Under the pieces are notes generated by a model. The model worked only from the letters and a program-made list of their open reading frames with translations, made no database searches and was not told the origin of the DNA. A stretch of 64,000 nucleotides of DNA from the NCBI RefSeq assembly GCF_026013365.1, contig NZ_JAPDOE010000002.1, positions 1,116,001 through 1,180,000 of the forward strand. Direction: 5' to 3'. This stretch comes from Paenibacillus sp. LS1 (lineage in GTDB: Bacteria > Bacillota > Bacilli > Paenibacillales > Paenibacillaceae). The number at the start of each line of letters is the position of its first letter. Position 1 is the stretch's first letter. The position numbers were made by a program, and so were the translations under genes. Shown here piece by piece: positions 1-8,624 of this stretch.

Positions 1-363
1 GATCACGATCATCGGGGCATAGATCAGAATAATCGGAATGAGGGAGTAACCTGTCGCCAGAACGATTTCCCTGAACTTGCCTTCCCCTTCCATCAAGGTC
101 GTAACTGCCCAGTTGGCCGTGCACCATAGAAAGAACGGCACCGCCACCGTGGCAATCTCGATGATGCTGTTAATCGTACGAGGATCGATGTAATTGACGA
201 GAAATCCGGCATACTGCTTTTGCAAAATCATCATGACAACGGTAAGCGCCAGTGCTGCAAAAGCAACAAGCAGCCGTCCCCGGTTATCCGACTTGAGGTC
301 CCAGAATGCATCAATGGGATGAAAAATGAGATGCAGCGGAAACTTAATGAAATCCTGCTTCAC
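1..363 (-). CDS. YIP1-family membrane protein, partial (C-terminus beyond window)
   Basis: Reading leftward from a GTG at 363-361 gives 121 codons with no stop before the window edge. The peptide starts VKQDFIKFPLHLIFHPIDAF and contains hydrophobic stretches at about residues 30-45 and 65-80 and again at the edge. The N-terminal HPIDAFWDLK pattern and the spaced membrane helices resemble bacterial YIP1-type membrane proteins. The start overlaps the end of the NHL gene by 20 bp, so translation is probably coupled and this is the last visible gene of the sugar ABC operon. Its role is unknown. The family call is from memory; the reading frame itself is well supported. Confidence 0.75.
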   Translation of the reverse strand, partial: MKQDFIKFPLHLIFHPIDAFWDLKSDNRGRLLVAFAALALTVVMMILQKQYAGFLVNYIDPRTINSIIEIATVAVPFFLWCTANWAVTTLMEGEGKFREIVLATGYSLIPIILIYAPMIVI

Positions 364-1810
364 GATCAACCTGCCTCCTCCGTCTCCATTTAACCGCCAC
401 CCGGGTCAGGATCAGAATGACAATCAGCGCGATTGCAGCGGTCAGGAATGTACCGAAATGTTCCTTCATCATCTCCCGCCGATGCCTTTTGAATGCGACA
501 GAATAACTCTTGCGGTCCATTCCAAGTTCGAAGTAACCCAGCGCTTCCTCGTTTTTCTTCTCCATTAATAAAGACTTGCCGATACCGATATAAGCGATGT
601 CATAGTTAGCATTCAGCTTAAGCACTTCTCTCCATATATTCACGGCCTCTGTGTCCTCGCCCCGATAGTGGAGTGCCACCGCTTCATTCACACGGGCACC
701 AAAACGGGTCGGCTCATAGACGACAAGGTTGTTTTTGCCCCGATCCAGAACCAAGTGGTGCTCACCCGATTGTTCAATCGCGACAGGTGTTTTGAGTGTG
801 CCCACCTGATTTCCTTTGCCACCGTATATGTAGAGCAGATGACCTTCATCGTCGTACGTGAACACCCGGTTCTGTGTCGCATCCAGTACACTGTACATGC
901 CATTGCCCAGTACTTTCACATCAATCAGTTTGGATGGACCGGGATTGTTACGGAACCGGATATCGCCTTTGACGTCAACATAACCAAACCGCTTCAGTAC
1001 GTCTTCGCCAGACGGGTTAAGCCGCTTGATCGGTTCATTCGAGCCAGGATCAATATTCGTCGCATACACGAATCCTTTGTGGTCGATATCCGCATTGGAG
1101 AACTCCGTTGGAACAAAGAGGACCATCTGCGCTCGCTGGGCTTTGGTCGATAACATGCGCCAGATATATTCGCCGTAGTCCCGCTCCACTTTGTTCGTAC
1201 CGACGTATCCGATAAATTTCCCACTCTCGTCAAACTGCATAATCCCCTCGTAGACCCCCTGTGCCACAACGTACACTCGGCCCACATGGTCCACCGTCAG
1301 CTTCAAGGGCTGGAACTGGAATTGGGTCGATAGGATATCTGACTCGGGCTTCGTGATGGTATGCATCAGCGTCCCCTCTCCATCCAGAACAACCACACGG
1401 CTGTTTCCCGTATCGGCGACATACATGCGTTCTTCTTCATCTACAAACAATCCACCTGGAAGGTTAAAGGTCTCCTTGCTACCATCCATCATGAATCCAT
1501 CGATGACGCGCAGCAGCTTAAAGCCTGGGTCCAAGACGACAATTCGGCTGTTGCCGCTATCCAAAATATAGATCAATCCAGAGGAAGAAACGTTCACATC
1601 ACCAGGGTCTTTGAATTCACTAATGCCGAGGTCACGGCCTGATATGGTACGCTCGGGCAGATAGGCATCCGGTGAAGGAACCGCCTCTTTCCAGTAGTTG
1701 TAGTTATAACTCTCATACGGCGCCGGGGAGGCCGCCGCAGGCACGGCATTCACCAGCAGCAGAGATACTGCCGCCAGGAGAACAAGCCATCTTTTCACTG
1801 TGCGTGCCAT
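344..1810 (-). CDS. Secreted/membrane-anchored NHL-repeat protein with TPR-like segment
   Basis: The 488-residue product has a signal peptide (about 1-27, ending AAAS), then NHL/beta-propeller repeats at about 55-370. Typical repeat ends such as IYILDSGNSRIVVLD and MYVADTGNSRVVVLD are seen. A short TPR-like helical part follows (about 375-440, with GIGKSLLMEKKNEEALGYFE), then one membrane helix (about 452-472) and an arginine-rich tail. The topology suggests a propeller outside the cell held by a C-terminal anchor. A GGGGGA ribosome site lies 5 bp before the ATG, 11 bp after the preceding permease gene. Its place in the ABC operon suggests a part in binding or sensing the transported glycan; that is inference. 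Confidence 0.85.
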   Translation of the reverse strand: MARTVKRWLVLLAAVSLLLVNAVPAAASPAPYESYNYNYWKEAVPSPDAYLPERTISGRDLGISEFKDPGDVNVSSSGLIYILDSGNSRIVVLDPGFKLLRVIDGFMMDGSKETFNLPGGLFVDEEERMYVADTGNSRVVVLDGEGTLMHTITKPESDILSTQFQFQPLKLTVDHVGRVYVVAQGVYEGIMQFDESGKFIGYVGTNKVERDYGEYIWRMLSTKAQRAQMVLFVPTEFSNADIDHKGFVYATNIDPGSNEPIKRLNPSGEDVLKRFGYVDVKGDIRFRNNPGPSKLIDVKVLGNGMYSVLDATQNRVFTYDDEGHLLYIYGGKGNQVGTLKTPVAIEQSGEHHLVLDRGKNNLVVYEPTRFGARVNEAVALHYRGEDTEAVNIWREVLKLNANYDIAYIGIGKSLLMEKKNEEALGYFELGMDRKSYSVAFKRHRREMMKEHFGTFLTAAIALIVILILTRVAVKWRRRRQVDREAGFH

Positions 1811-1821
1811 ATCGTTCCCCC

Positions 1822-2685
1822 TTAATCCTTCATGCCCGAACTCGCCATCGTCTCAATGATTCGGCTCTGAGAGAAAATAAATAGCGTGATCGGCACACTC
1901 ATCAAAATCAGTGCTACCGCAGCACCCGCTCCTGCCCGGGATATTCCGCCCTGAATAATCTGCCCTGCTGCATAATGCAGGGTCTTGAGCTGCTCGCTGT
2001 AGATGTATCCATTGCCATCACTGCCCCATAACATCTGGAACAACAGAATGATCAATGTAAGCCAGGCTGGCTTCACATTGGGCATGACGATGGACCAGAA
2101 GATCCGGTATTCACTGGCACCATCAATCTTGGCCGCTTCCAGCAGCGCATCCGGGATCTGCTCCATGAACTGTTTCATCAGATATAACCCGAGTGAATAC
2201 GCAAATGCCGGAATGATAACAGCCCAGTACGTGTCGATCCATCCGAGCCATGACATGATCATATAGTTCGGAATTGCCGTCACTGCAGGTGTGAACATCA
2301 GTGACAGTACGACCACTTGGAACATGAATACTTTGCCCGGAAACTTGTGTTTGGCAAGCGGGTAGGCCGCTGCGGAAGCCAGAAGCACATGGCCTACAAT
2401 TCCGATACCTGTAATAAATACCGTGTTGAATATATAACGTGAGAACGGCACCCACGAGTCACTCAGCAGATTCAGCAGATCTGTAAAGTTGCTGAACGTG
2501 GGATTTTTGACAAACAGCGTTGGTGGAAAGGTGAAAATCTCATCCAATGGTTTGAATGCATTGTTGATCGCATAGATCAGCGGCAGCACCATGAAGGCAC
2601 CAAATACGAGCAGAAGGGCAAACAGGGAGAGGCTTCCCGATAGTGAGCGATTCACCCGCTTTTTGCCTGTCGCAATTGCAGCCAT
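1822..2685 (-). CDS. Carbohydrate ABC transporter permease, MalG/LacG type
   Basis: The 287-residue inner-membrane permease has about six helices. The conserved EAA loop is EAAKIDGASEYRIFWSIVMP (about residues 180-199), which docks the ATPase. The N-terminal FPPTLFVKNPTFSNFTDLL and the C-terminal end fit the CUT1 MalG group, and the length is usual. It starts 2 bp downstream of the partner permease. No ATPase gene lies in this cluster, so the importer probably borrows a shared MsmX-type ATPase encoded elsewhere, as is common for CUT1 systems in Firmicutes. Confidence 0.93.
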   Translation of the reverse strand: MAAIATGKKRVNRSLSGSLSLFALLLVFGAFMVLPLIYAINNAFKPLDEIFTFPPTLFVKNPTFSNFTDLLNLLSDSWVPFSRYIFNTVFITGIGIVGHVLLASAAAYPLAKHKFPGKVFMFQVVVLSLMFTPAVTAIPNYMIMSWLGWIDTYWAVIIPAFAYSLGLYLMKQFMEQIPDALLEAAKIDGASEYRIFWSIVMPNVKPAWLTLIILLFQMLWGSDGNGYIYSEQLKTLHYAAGQIIQGGISRAGAGAAVALILMSVPITLFIFSQSRIIETMASSGMKD

Positions 2686-2687
2686 AG

Positions 2688-3656
2688 CTATTCTCCCACC
2701 CTTCGAAGCAGTTTCTGTACCAGCAAGTTAGTGCCCACCATAATCATGAACAGCACGGTGGCAATCGCCGATGCGTAGCCCATCTCAAACCGTGTTGTAC
2801 CGAAGTCGATCAAATGGGTGACCACCGTCTCTGCCGCATAGTTCACGCTCGGGAACCCGGCTAGTGCGATCGACACATCGGCCACGGCAAACGAGGTTGT
2901 GAGCTGAATGACTGCGCCGAACATGAGCTGTGGACGCATCGAAGGCAAGGTAATATACCATAGCTCTTGCCAGCGATTCTTGATCCCATCCACTGCTCCT
3001 GCTTCGTACAACGTCCGGTCCACCGTCTGCAAACCAGCGATAAACGCCAGAAATCCGGTTCCGAGACTCAGCCACAGCTGCACGAGAATGAGGATCGGCA
3101 TAATGTAAGCTTCTGTCTTCAGCCATTGGATCGGCTCCAGCAGAAAACCCCATTTGATCAACAACCCATTGGCAATACCATAACGATCTCCCGAGAAGAT
3201 CATTAGCCAGATAAAATACACATTGCCCGAGATGGAGGGCGCGTAGAAGATCAGCGTCATGAACGCTCTCCATTTCGGCGTTAACTCATTAATGATCCAT
3301 GCGAAGACGAAACAGGCGATATAACTGATTGGTCCGGTAATAATGGCGAACAGCAACGTATTCTTGATCGCGATCAGGAATACATCATCCTCCAGAAACA
3401 GACGAGTATAGTTCTGCCAGCCAATAAAACGCGGAAATTCCAGCATGTTAAAGTAGGTGAAGCTGAGAATGATCGAGATGACAACCGGAATCACGGTAAA
3501 CATGATGAACAGGAGCATATAAGGTGCAAGCAGGACATAGGAATGTTTGCTGGCCTTCATTTCCTGGAGCTTCCAGCTCCACCACGATTTCATGCCCATC
3601 CTTGACGCTTTCTCAGGAGGACTGTTTTGTCCGTCTCGGAGTGATATTTGTGGCAC
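2688..3656 (-). CDS. Carbohydrate ABC transporter permease, MalF/LacF type
   Basis: The 322-residue permease has about six membrane helices and an EAA loop, EAGAVDGIKNRWQELWYITL (about residues 222-241). The start is GTG, behind GGGAGGG with a 6-nt gap. A 45-residue hydrophilic N-terminus precedes the first helix. It pairs with the MalG-type protein to form the pore of a CUT1 sugar importer, and follows the large binding-protein gene by 18 bp in the same operon. Assignment to the family is secure; the sugar carried is not known. Confidence 0.93.
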   Translation of the reverse strand: MPQISLRDGQNSPPEKASRMGMKSWWSWKLQEMKASKHSYVLLAPYMLLFIMFTVIPVVISIILSFTYFNMLEFPRFIGWQNYTRLFLEDDVFLIAIKNTLLFAIITGPISYIACFVFAWIINELTPKWRAFMTLIFYAPSISGNVYFIWLMIFSGDRYGIANGLLIKWGFLLEPIQWLKTEAYIMPILILVQLWLSLGTGFLAFIAGLQTVDRTLYEAGAVDGIKNRWQELWYITLPSMRPQLMFGAVIQLTTSFAVADVSIALAGFPSVNYAAETVVTHLIDFGTTRFEMGYASAIATVLFMIMVGTNLLVQKLLRRVGE

Positions 3657-3674
3657 GATTAACCCTCCCTCTGC

Positions 3675-6602
3675 TTACGGAAGACCAAATTCATTACGCT
3701 TGACTCGAATCTCGTCCTGAATATATTGGGTATAATCCATGATGGATTCCCTGGCTTCCACTTGGCCAACAACGGTTTTGTAAAATGCATTGAATAGATG
3801 GCGACCTGTAAAATAACCACCGGGTACTTCAGGAATACCCTTTACCGTTTCGAATTGCGCTTTGAGATTGGCGTAATCCTCCGCAGGCCACGGCAAGGAA
3901 TCCAGTGCCTCGATGTTGGCCGTTGGATAACGGGCAGCCGCACCCATCAGCCCTTCCATCTCCCGTCCGAATTCCGCCTGAACTGGCGTACTGGTCCACC
4001 ACTTCATGAACTCCCATGCCGCGTCCTGATCCTTGGCACTCTCCAGCATCATGACCGCACTTCCTCCACCCGGTACATCCCGATTCAAGGTTCCATCCGC
4101 CTGAACGGTTCCCGGGACAGGAACGAATCCCCATAGTCCCCGAATCTCCGGTGCAAATACGGACAACTGGTTGTACATGGTGTAATCCGTTAGTCCAATA
4201 GGCATCTGTCCTGTCCGGAAACGGTTGGCAAAATCATATTCCCGCTCCAGCTTGTAATCGGTATAGAACTCCGTCCACTGCTTGAACGTCTCGATCCCGA
4301 TCCGGGAATCCAGATCCGATTCCTTGTCATCGTTCCGATAGAAGGCGCCTCCGTTCTGAAGCAGCATCGTGGCATACTGTGAGTTCGGCGGAATATTAAC
4401 TCCCTGCATATTGGCCTGGGTCACAATCGGCATACCGAATTCCATATAATTCTTGCTCAGAATCGCGAGCAGAGCTTCAACATCTTCCCAGTTCTGAGGC
4501 ACTTCAAGCCCCAGTTCTTCAAGCACGTCTTTACGATAAAACAGCATATTAAAGGTTTGTGTTTCCGGCAGAGCATATACGCCAGAATCATAGGCATACG
4601 GCACGATAGCGCTTTCCCTGAACTCCTGTTCCACGGTGCTATAATCACTGAATCGCGTCAGATCTACAGCCGAGTTCCGCATCGCAAAGTTCACCGGCAG
4701 ATCATTGCCGATCTGCATCGCTACATCCGGTCCTTCACCGGACAAAGTCGCTGGCAGCAAGGTTCCCATATTCACCAGCTTCAGATTGACATGGATGCCA
4801 CTGTCTGGTGTGAAGGTCTTGTCAATCATCGCCTTCATCGTATTCGCCTGGTCACGTCCGCTACCAATCCAGACGGTTACCGTCCGCTGATCTTCCGATG
4901 TCGCTACATTGCCGAGCTGGTTATAATCAATGAAGAACGAATGATAGAATATCTTCGCTTCATGACCGAGCTTGGCAAGTGGCCCCATGCCTGTTCCAGG
5001 AATATCGTGATCGACCGAAGTGACATATAATGCATCGATTTCAAGGGGCTGCTCTCGTGCCTGCTGCACCCATGTACCGAGACCGCCTGTATTGGTTTTA
5101 TAAGCCGCAAGCCGTCTTGGAATGGTATCCGGCTTGTCAATCATCTCGTCCAGTTGCAGCGCCATCGTCTTAATCAGCGCTTCCTGATCGCTGGACTGTC
5201 CCGACAGGAGACGAAGCTGTGCAGCCACGTCCTTGAGGCGTTTACTTTCTCCGCTGAATACTTCCAGCAGGTTCGGAATCTGCTTCTCCACCCGGTAATC
5301 CCGGAATTCATCAGGCTTGGTACCTGTAATCATCAGAATGCGTCGGTACATGGAGTTCAAGTTGTACAGACTGTCCTCCACATTGCGGATAAGGGGTGCA
5401 AAGTCACCGAGGCTGTTCTCCAGCCGTAGCACATGTTTTCCTTTGTCCAATTGAAACTTGTATGCTTCCTTGCCACCCATGACATCAATACGATAGTCAC
5501 TTTGATAACGGAAAGGTGCTTTGGCCATCTCTGCAAACGGAACTTCACCATCGATGGTCAGTTTGCGTGTAGAATAGATGCCTTTGACGAAATTCTGCTG
5601 TGCGGTAAAACCAATATGATAAAGTCCGCTCTCCGGCACATCCACTTCCCATTCGATCCATTGCCCTGGCAGACGCCAGTTAAAGCCGCCAATCGTATTA
5701 ATGCGTACCTGGGAAGCGCTATAAGGAGATACAGCAGAACTTGACCTTTCGCTCGTCGGGTATAACGTAGGTGAAGATTTGGCAATAGCGGCTTCTCCTT
5801 CAATGCGAATAAGTATATCCTTCGGTTGCCCGGAGGAATCAGAATGTTGTGCCCCTGCAGTCTCCGCATAAGGGACCGCTGTCTTCTCATTGAAAAGGCG
5901 AATGGATCGAATGACCATGGGTTCACGCGATGATTTTAGCGTTAGCGTGTGTTCCCCTTTTCCCAAATAAAACTTGAATGGAGCCTGTTCGTACCCGTCT
6001 GAGTCCTGAAACGTTTCTTCCATCCAGCGAGGTTGCTCCATTTGTCTCGGGCGGAGGTCATTGCCTTGGTTATCCTGTTCAACGACATCTTTCTCATTCG
6101 CCCATACCCGATCAAACTGCAAATAGGCGGCTTCCGCAAATGGAAGTTCACCGTCAATGTACAATGCACGCTCAATGGCCGAACTCTTGCCTTCAACGGG
6201 AAAATAGATTGCGGACAGGTTATACAACCCAGTCTCCGGCACGTTAATGGTCCAATCGACTTGTCCGGTCTCTCCGGTATAGAGAGATACACCATCCATT
6301 CCCTCATAATGAGTCAGTTTGCGGACGTCTTCACCTTCGGCTCTTATGTAATCTCCTGCTTCAATGGTGATGTCCACACTCGGCTGCGAAGCCTGGCCCG
6401 TTACAGACCGATACTGTTCGTATCCCTTCTTCTGCCGGGTCTGCTGCAAGATCGCATCCACTTCAATGGCAGGCAGACTGCCAGGTGGAATGTCTGCACT
6501 CTTCACATCAGCGCCGGAAGTTACATATAGAATGATGCAGGCTGCCGCCACGATGATTACTGTGGACAATATCCATGTCTTGCGTTGTAGAATTCCAGCC
6601 AT
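3675..6602 (-). CDS. Giant membrane-anchored solute-binding protein with two jelly-roll domains
   Basis: The start is set at the ATG at 6602, with GAGGAGG 9 nt upstream; a longer start at 6638 is possible but has no site. The 975-residue protein has an uncleaved-looking N-terminal helix (about 9-30, no lipobox). Two galactose-binding-like beta-sandwich domains follow (about 75-245 and 260-400, each ending in a GKGEHTLTLKSS- or DKGKHVLRLENS-type strand). A helical linker (about 405-580) leads to a family-1 solute-binding domain (about 585-945, with TVTVWIGSGRDQANTMKAMI and GPDVAMQIGNDLPVNFA). Ordinary binding proteins are about 430 residues. It lies between the lipoprotein binding protein and the two permeases. 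Membrane anchoring and two extra sugar-binding-like domains suggest capture of a polymer or long oligosaccharide; that is inference. Confidence 0.88.
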   Translation of the reverse strand: MAGILQRKTWILSTVIIVAAACIILYVTSGADVKSADIPPGSLPAIEVDAILQQTRQKKGYEQYRSVTGQASQPSVDITIEAGDYIRAEGEDVRKLTHYEGMDGVSLYTGETGQVDWTINVPETGLYNLSAIYFPVEGKSSAIERALYIDGELPFAEAAYLQFDRVWANEKDVVEQDNQGNDLRPRQMEQPRWMEETFQDSDGYEQAPFKFYLGKGEHTLTLKSSREPMVIRSIRLFNEKTAVPYAETAGAQHSDSSGQPKDILIRIEGEAAIAKSSPTLYPTSERSSSAVSPYSASQVRINTIGGFNWRLPGQWIEWEVDVPESGLYHIGFTAQQNFVKGIYSTRKLTIDGEVPFAEMAKAPFRYQSDYRIDVMGGKEAYKFQLDKGKHVLRLENSLGDFAPLIRNVEDSLYNLNSMYRRILMITGTKPDEFRDYRVEKQIPNLLEVFSGESKRLKDVAAQLRLLSGQSSDQEALIKTMALQLDEMIDKPDTIPRRLAAYKTNTGGLGTWVQQAREQPLEIDALYVTSVDHDIPGTGMGPLAKLGHEAKIFYHSFFIDYNQLGNVATSEDQRTVTVWIGSGRDQANTMKAMIDKTFTPDSGIHVNLKLVNMGTLLPATLSGEGPDVAMQIGNDLPVNFAMRNSAVDLTRFSDYSTVEQEFRESAIVPYAYDSGVYALPETQTFNMLFYRKDVLEELGLEVPQNWEDVEALLAILSKNYMEFGMPIVTQANMQGVNIPPNSQYATMLLQNGGAFYRNDDKESDLDSRIGIETFKQWTEFYTDYKLEREYDFANRFRTGQMPIGLTDYTMYNQLSVFAPEIRGLWGFVPVPGTVQADGTLNRDVPGGGSAVMMLESAKDQDAAWEFMKWWTSTPVQAEFGREMEGLMGAAARYPTANIEALDSLPWPAEDYANLKAQFETVKGIPEVPGGYFTGRHLFNAFYKTVVGQVEARESIMDYTQYIQDEIRVKRNEFGLP

Positions 6603-6663
6603 CCTACGAGTCCTCCTCATCAAGGCTGATGCCAGCAATACCGATTTGGTGGTTCAGGAAAAT

Positions 6664-6696
6664 GGGGCTCCGTGCAACATTGCCGACACGAGCCCC
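6664..6696 (-). terminator. Stem-loop between binding-protein gene and rest of operon
   Basis: In the leftward transcript GGGGCTC (6696-6690) pairs with GAGCCCC (6670-6664), followed by ATTTTCC. The U-run is short, so this may be a partial terminator or an RNA-stabilising stem that lets the first gene be made in excess, as is usual for binding proteins. Confidence 0.5.
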
Positions 6697-6726
6697 CTGC
6701 CTGAATCGTTTGCTGGTGATAAGTTC

Positions 6727-8109
6727 TTATTGTTTGCCGAGTTTATCAATGGCCGCTTGTGCCTGTGCTTTGTATTTCTCGGCTGTTGCTGTCACGGAAG
6801 CATTGTTTTTGATGATATCGTTCACATAATCCCCGAATGGGTATCCCGTGTAGGCATCATCCAGCAAGATGCGGCCCGTTCCGGCGATGTGCTCGCGAAT
6901 GATGGCGATATCCTTCTCGTCGGTATAGCGGCTCTCCAGATAATCCTGACCTGGATACTCTTCAATCTGCGGAATGTCGAAGGTCTCTTCATAGATTTGG
7001 TAGACGATCTTTGGATCCTCCACACCTTTCGGAATGAACTTCGCCGATGCCGCGTTGTTTGCATACGTTACCTCTTTGCTACCCTGTGGACCGTTCGGGA
7101 TCGGTACAACACCGACTGCAAAGGTGAGATCGCCCAACTGCCATTCGGCGGCGGTAAACAGAGCTACGTCTCCATCCTTGAACGTATTGCTTTCCTCCCA
7201 GTTGGTTTTGTCGCCGGTTTTGACCTTCACGACATTTTCCACGTTATACAGGCGTTTGACGAATTCCGCAGCTTCAATCGTTTTCGGATCAGACAATCCT
7301 TCTTTGCTATTGGCATCATCTACAATCGTGCCACCATTGGCTGCGGTAAAATGACGAACGACATCAAGGGCCCAGCCAGAAAATCCGTATACATCTGTTT
7401 TGCCATCATTATTCGTATCTTTGGTTGCCTGTTTGGCGAGTTCCATGAATTTATCCCAATCCCATTCGCCTTGGTTATACAGCTCTTGCGGATCAGGTAA
7501 CGACAGTTTTTTGAATAAGTCACGATTATAGTGAAGTCCCAGACCGATGCTGGTTGGCGATTCGAAGGCGTATTCGTTGCCTGCAATGGCAGGAAATTTA
7601 GTAATCAGGTTAGCCTCTTGGTTGATGTTGTTCTCAGGTGTAGTGAATTCGGAGATGGGCAACAGTTGCCCTTTGAGGATAGCGGGTAGTGCGGATTTGT
7701 ATTCCATCTGAACGATGTCAGCGAAGGGTTCGCCGGCCAGCGCAGACGTGGTGAATTTATTCATGTATTCTTCGAAAGGTACGTTGACGAACTCCAATTT
7801 TACGTTGTATTTCTTCTCTACCTCTAGAATTTTATCGAGTCTGGCCTTATCCGAGGCCGTCTCTCCTGCCGGTTTCAGATCCCACCAAGCCGCAACCTTG
7901 ATGACACGTCCACCCAGATCAGGCACATTCGCCACAACTTCTTCTGCTACGTCCTCTTTTTCTGTTTCAGCGACTTCGGTGCTGTTGCCTGAGTTCGTTG
8001 TTCCCTCTGCGTCAGTCCCCGTCGGCGCTGTCCCCCCACCACTGCAAGCGGATACAAAAAGCATCACTGCCAATAACATCAGAGGTAGAACATTCCATCT
8101 TCTCATCAT
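6727..8109 (-). CDS. Sugar ABC transporter solute-binding lipoprotein
   Basis: The start is the first of two adjacent ATGs (8109), 11 nt after GGGGAGG; an in-frame start 33 bp upstream has no ribosome site. The 460-residue product begins MMRRWNVLPLMLLAVMLFVS and has a lipobox VSAC, so it is a lipoprotein. A Gly/Thr/Glu-rich linker (about 25-60) leads to a family-1 extracellular solute-binding domain with VIKVAAWWDLKP, EEYMNKFTTSALAGEPFADI and DGKTDVYGFSGWAL. It is the first gene of the importer operon and is followed by a stem-loop. Presence of this normal binding protein next to the giant one is unusual. Substrate unknown. Confidence 0.93.
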   Translation of the reverse strand: MMRRWNVLPLMLLAVMLFVSACSGGGTAPTGTDAEGTTNSGNSTEVAETEKEDVAEEVVANVPDLGGRVIKVAAWWDLKPAGETASDKARLDKILEVEKKYNVKLEFVNVPFEEYMNKFTTSALAGEPFADIVQMEYKSALPAILKGQLLPISEFTTPENNINQEANLITKFPAIAGNEYAFESPTSIGLGLHYNRDLFKKLSLPDPQELYNQGEWDWDKFMELAKQATKDTNNDGKTDVYGFSGWALDVVRHFTAANGGTIVDDANSKEGLSDPKTIEAAEFVKRLYNVENVVKVKTGDKTNWEESNTFKDGDVALFTAAEWQLGDLTFAVGVVPIPNGPQGSKEVTYANNAASAKFIPKGVEDPKIVYQIYEETFDIPQIEEYPGQDYLESRYTDEKDIAIIREHIAGTGRILLDDAYTGYPFGDYVNDIIKNNASVTATAEKYKAQAQAAIDKLGKQ

Positions 8110-8211
8110 GATTTTAACAACCTCCCCGAATGTGTATACCAATCTCTACATCGTTAACCCCACTCATCAACCAATCGAAAATGAACAACCACCACCATTT
8201 GTTATTTTCTC

Positions 8212-8228
8212 GTTTGTTTTTGACAAAC
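8212..8228. promoter_or_regulatory. Palindrome at the +1 region of the importer promoter (candidate operator)
   Basis: GTTTGT-TTTTG-ACAAAC is a perfect 6-bp inverted repeat just downstream of the -10 box for the binding-protein gene, covering the expected transcription start. That position suits a repressor. The divergently encoded LacI-type protein is the obvious candidate, but the site lacks the central CG typical of LacI-family operators, so the pairing is a guess. Confidence 0.45.
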
Positions 8229-8230
8229 AA

Positions 8231-8259
8231 AATTTAACACAGCAAAATGTAAGCGTCAA
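8231..8259 (-). promoter_or_regulatory. SigA-type promoter of the ABC importer operon
   Basis: On the minus strand TTGACG (8259-8254), a 17-bp spacer and TAAATT (8236-8231) form a good housekeeping promoter. It gives a leader of roughly 110 nt before the lipoprotein start at 8109. Confidence 0.6.
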
Positions 8260-8261
8260 CA
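8248..8261 (+). promoter_or_regulatory. cre-like CcpA site overlapping the -35 box
   Basis: TGTAAGCGTCAACA matches the cre consensus TGWAANCGNTNWCA with one mismatch (C for the second T). It overlaps the -35 of the importer promoter, so catabolite repression by CcpA is expected. Consensus match is seen; function is inferred. Confidence 0.55.
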
Positions 8262-8385
8262 TTTTTGTTGTTAACATTTTCTATTTATTCTGATAAAATG
8301 CTGATTAGGCTCTAATTTTCCTGTAATACAGCTTATTCACTAGTGCGTTTACTAAGTACATGCTTACTGAAAACTTCAATAAATT

Positions 8386-8424
8386 TTATTATTTTGTTAT
8401 TTTATAAAAATAACAAAATAATAA
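8386..8424. repeat. 39-bp AT-rich perfect palindrome between divergent genes
   Basis: TTATTATTTTGTTATTTT (8386-8403), loop ATA, then its exact complement (8407-8424): 18-bp perfect arms. It is almost pure A/T with one G/C pair per arm and has no GC-rich stem, so it is not a usual terminator. It lies between the importer promoter and the LacI-gene promoter. It might be an operator, a cruciform site or a weak bidirectional terminator. Confidence 0.8.
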
Positions 8425-8554
8425 TTCCGAAGACAAAATTCGTCATTCTATCTGAAAATGTGCTTACCTTCACGTTCATTGTCTATCGTAAAATACTGTG
8501 CACCACTAACATTTTGAATTCTCTGTCCGTTATTAGATTAAGAGAAATACATCA

Positions 8555-8563
8555 TGCTATACT
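8555..8563 (+). promoter_or_regulatory. Extended -10 promoter of the LacI-type gene
   Basis: TGCTATACT fits an extended -10 (TGn plus TATACT) and lies 62 bp upstream of the regulator start. No clear -35 was found at 17 bp, which fits an extended -10 promoter. Confidence 0.4.
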
Positions 8564-8624
8564 AGAATCAGTTGGATATCGCTCCAAATAAGGAATACGG
8601 CAGAACTACGAATGTAAGGATGGT

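Noticed and set aside
6364..7500. A 378-codon plus-strand open frame
   Set aside because: It is antisense to the two binding-protein genes, has no ribosome site and no recognisable domain, and the minus-strand frames there are clearly real.
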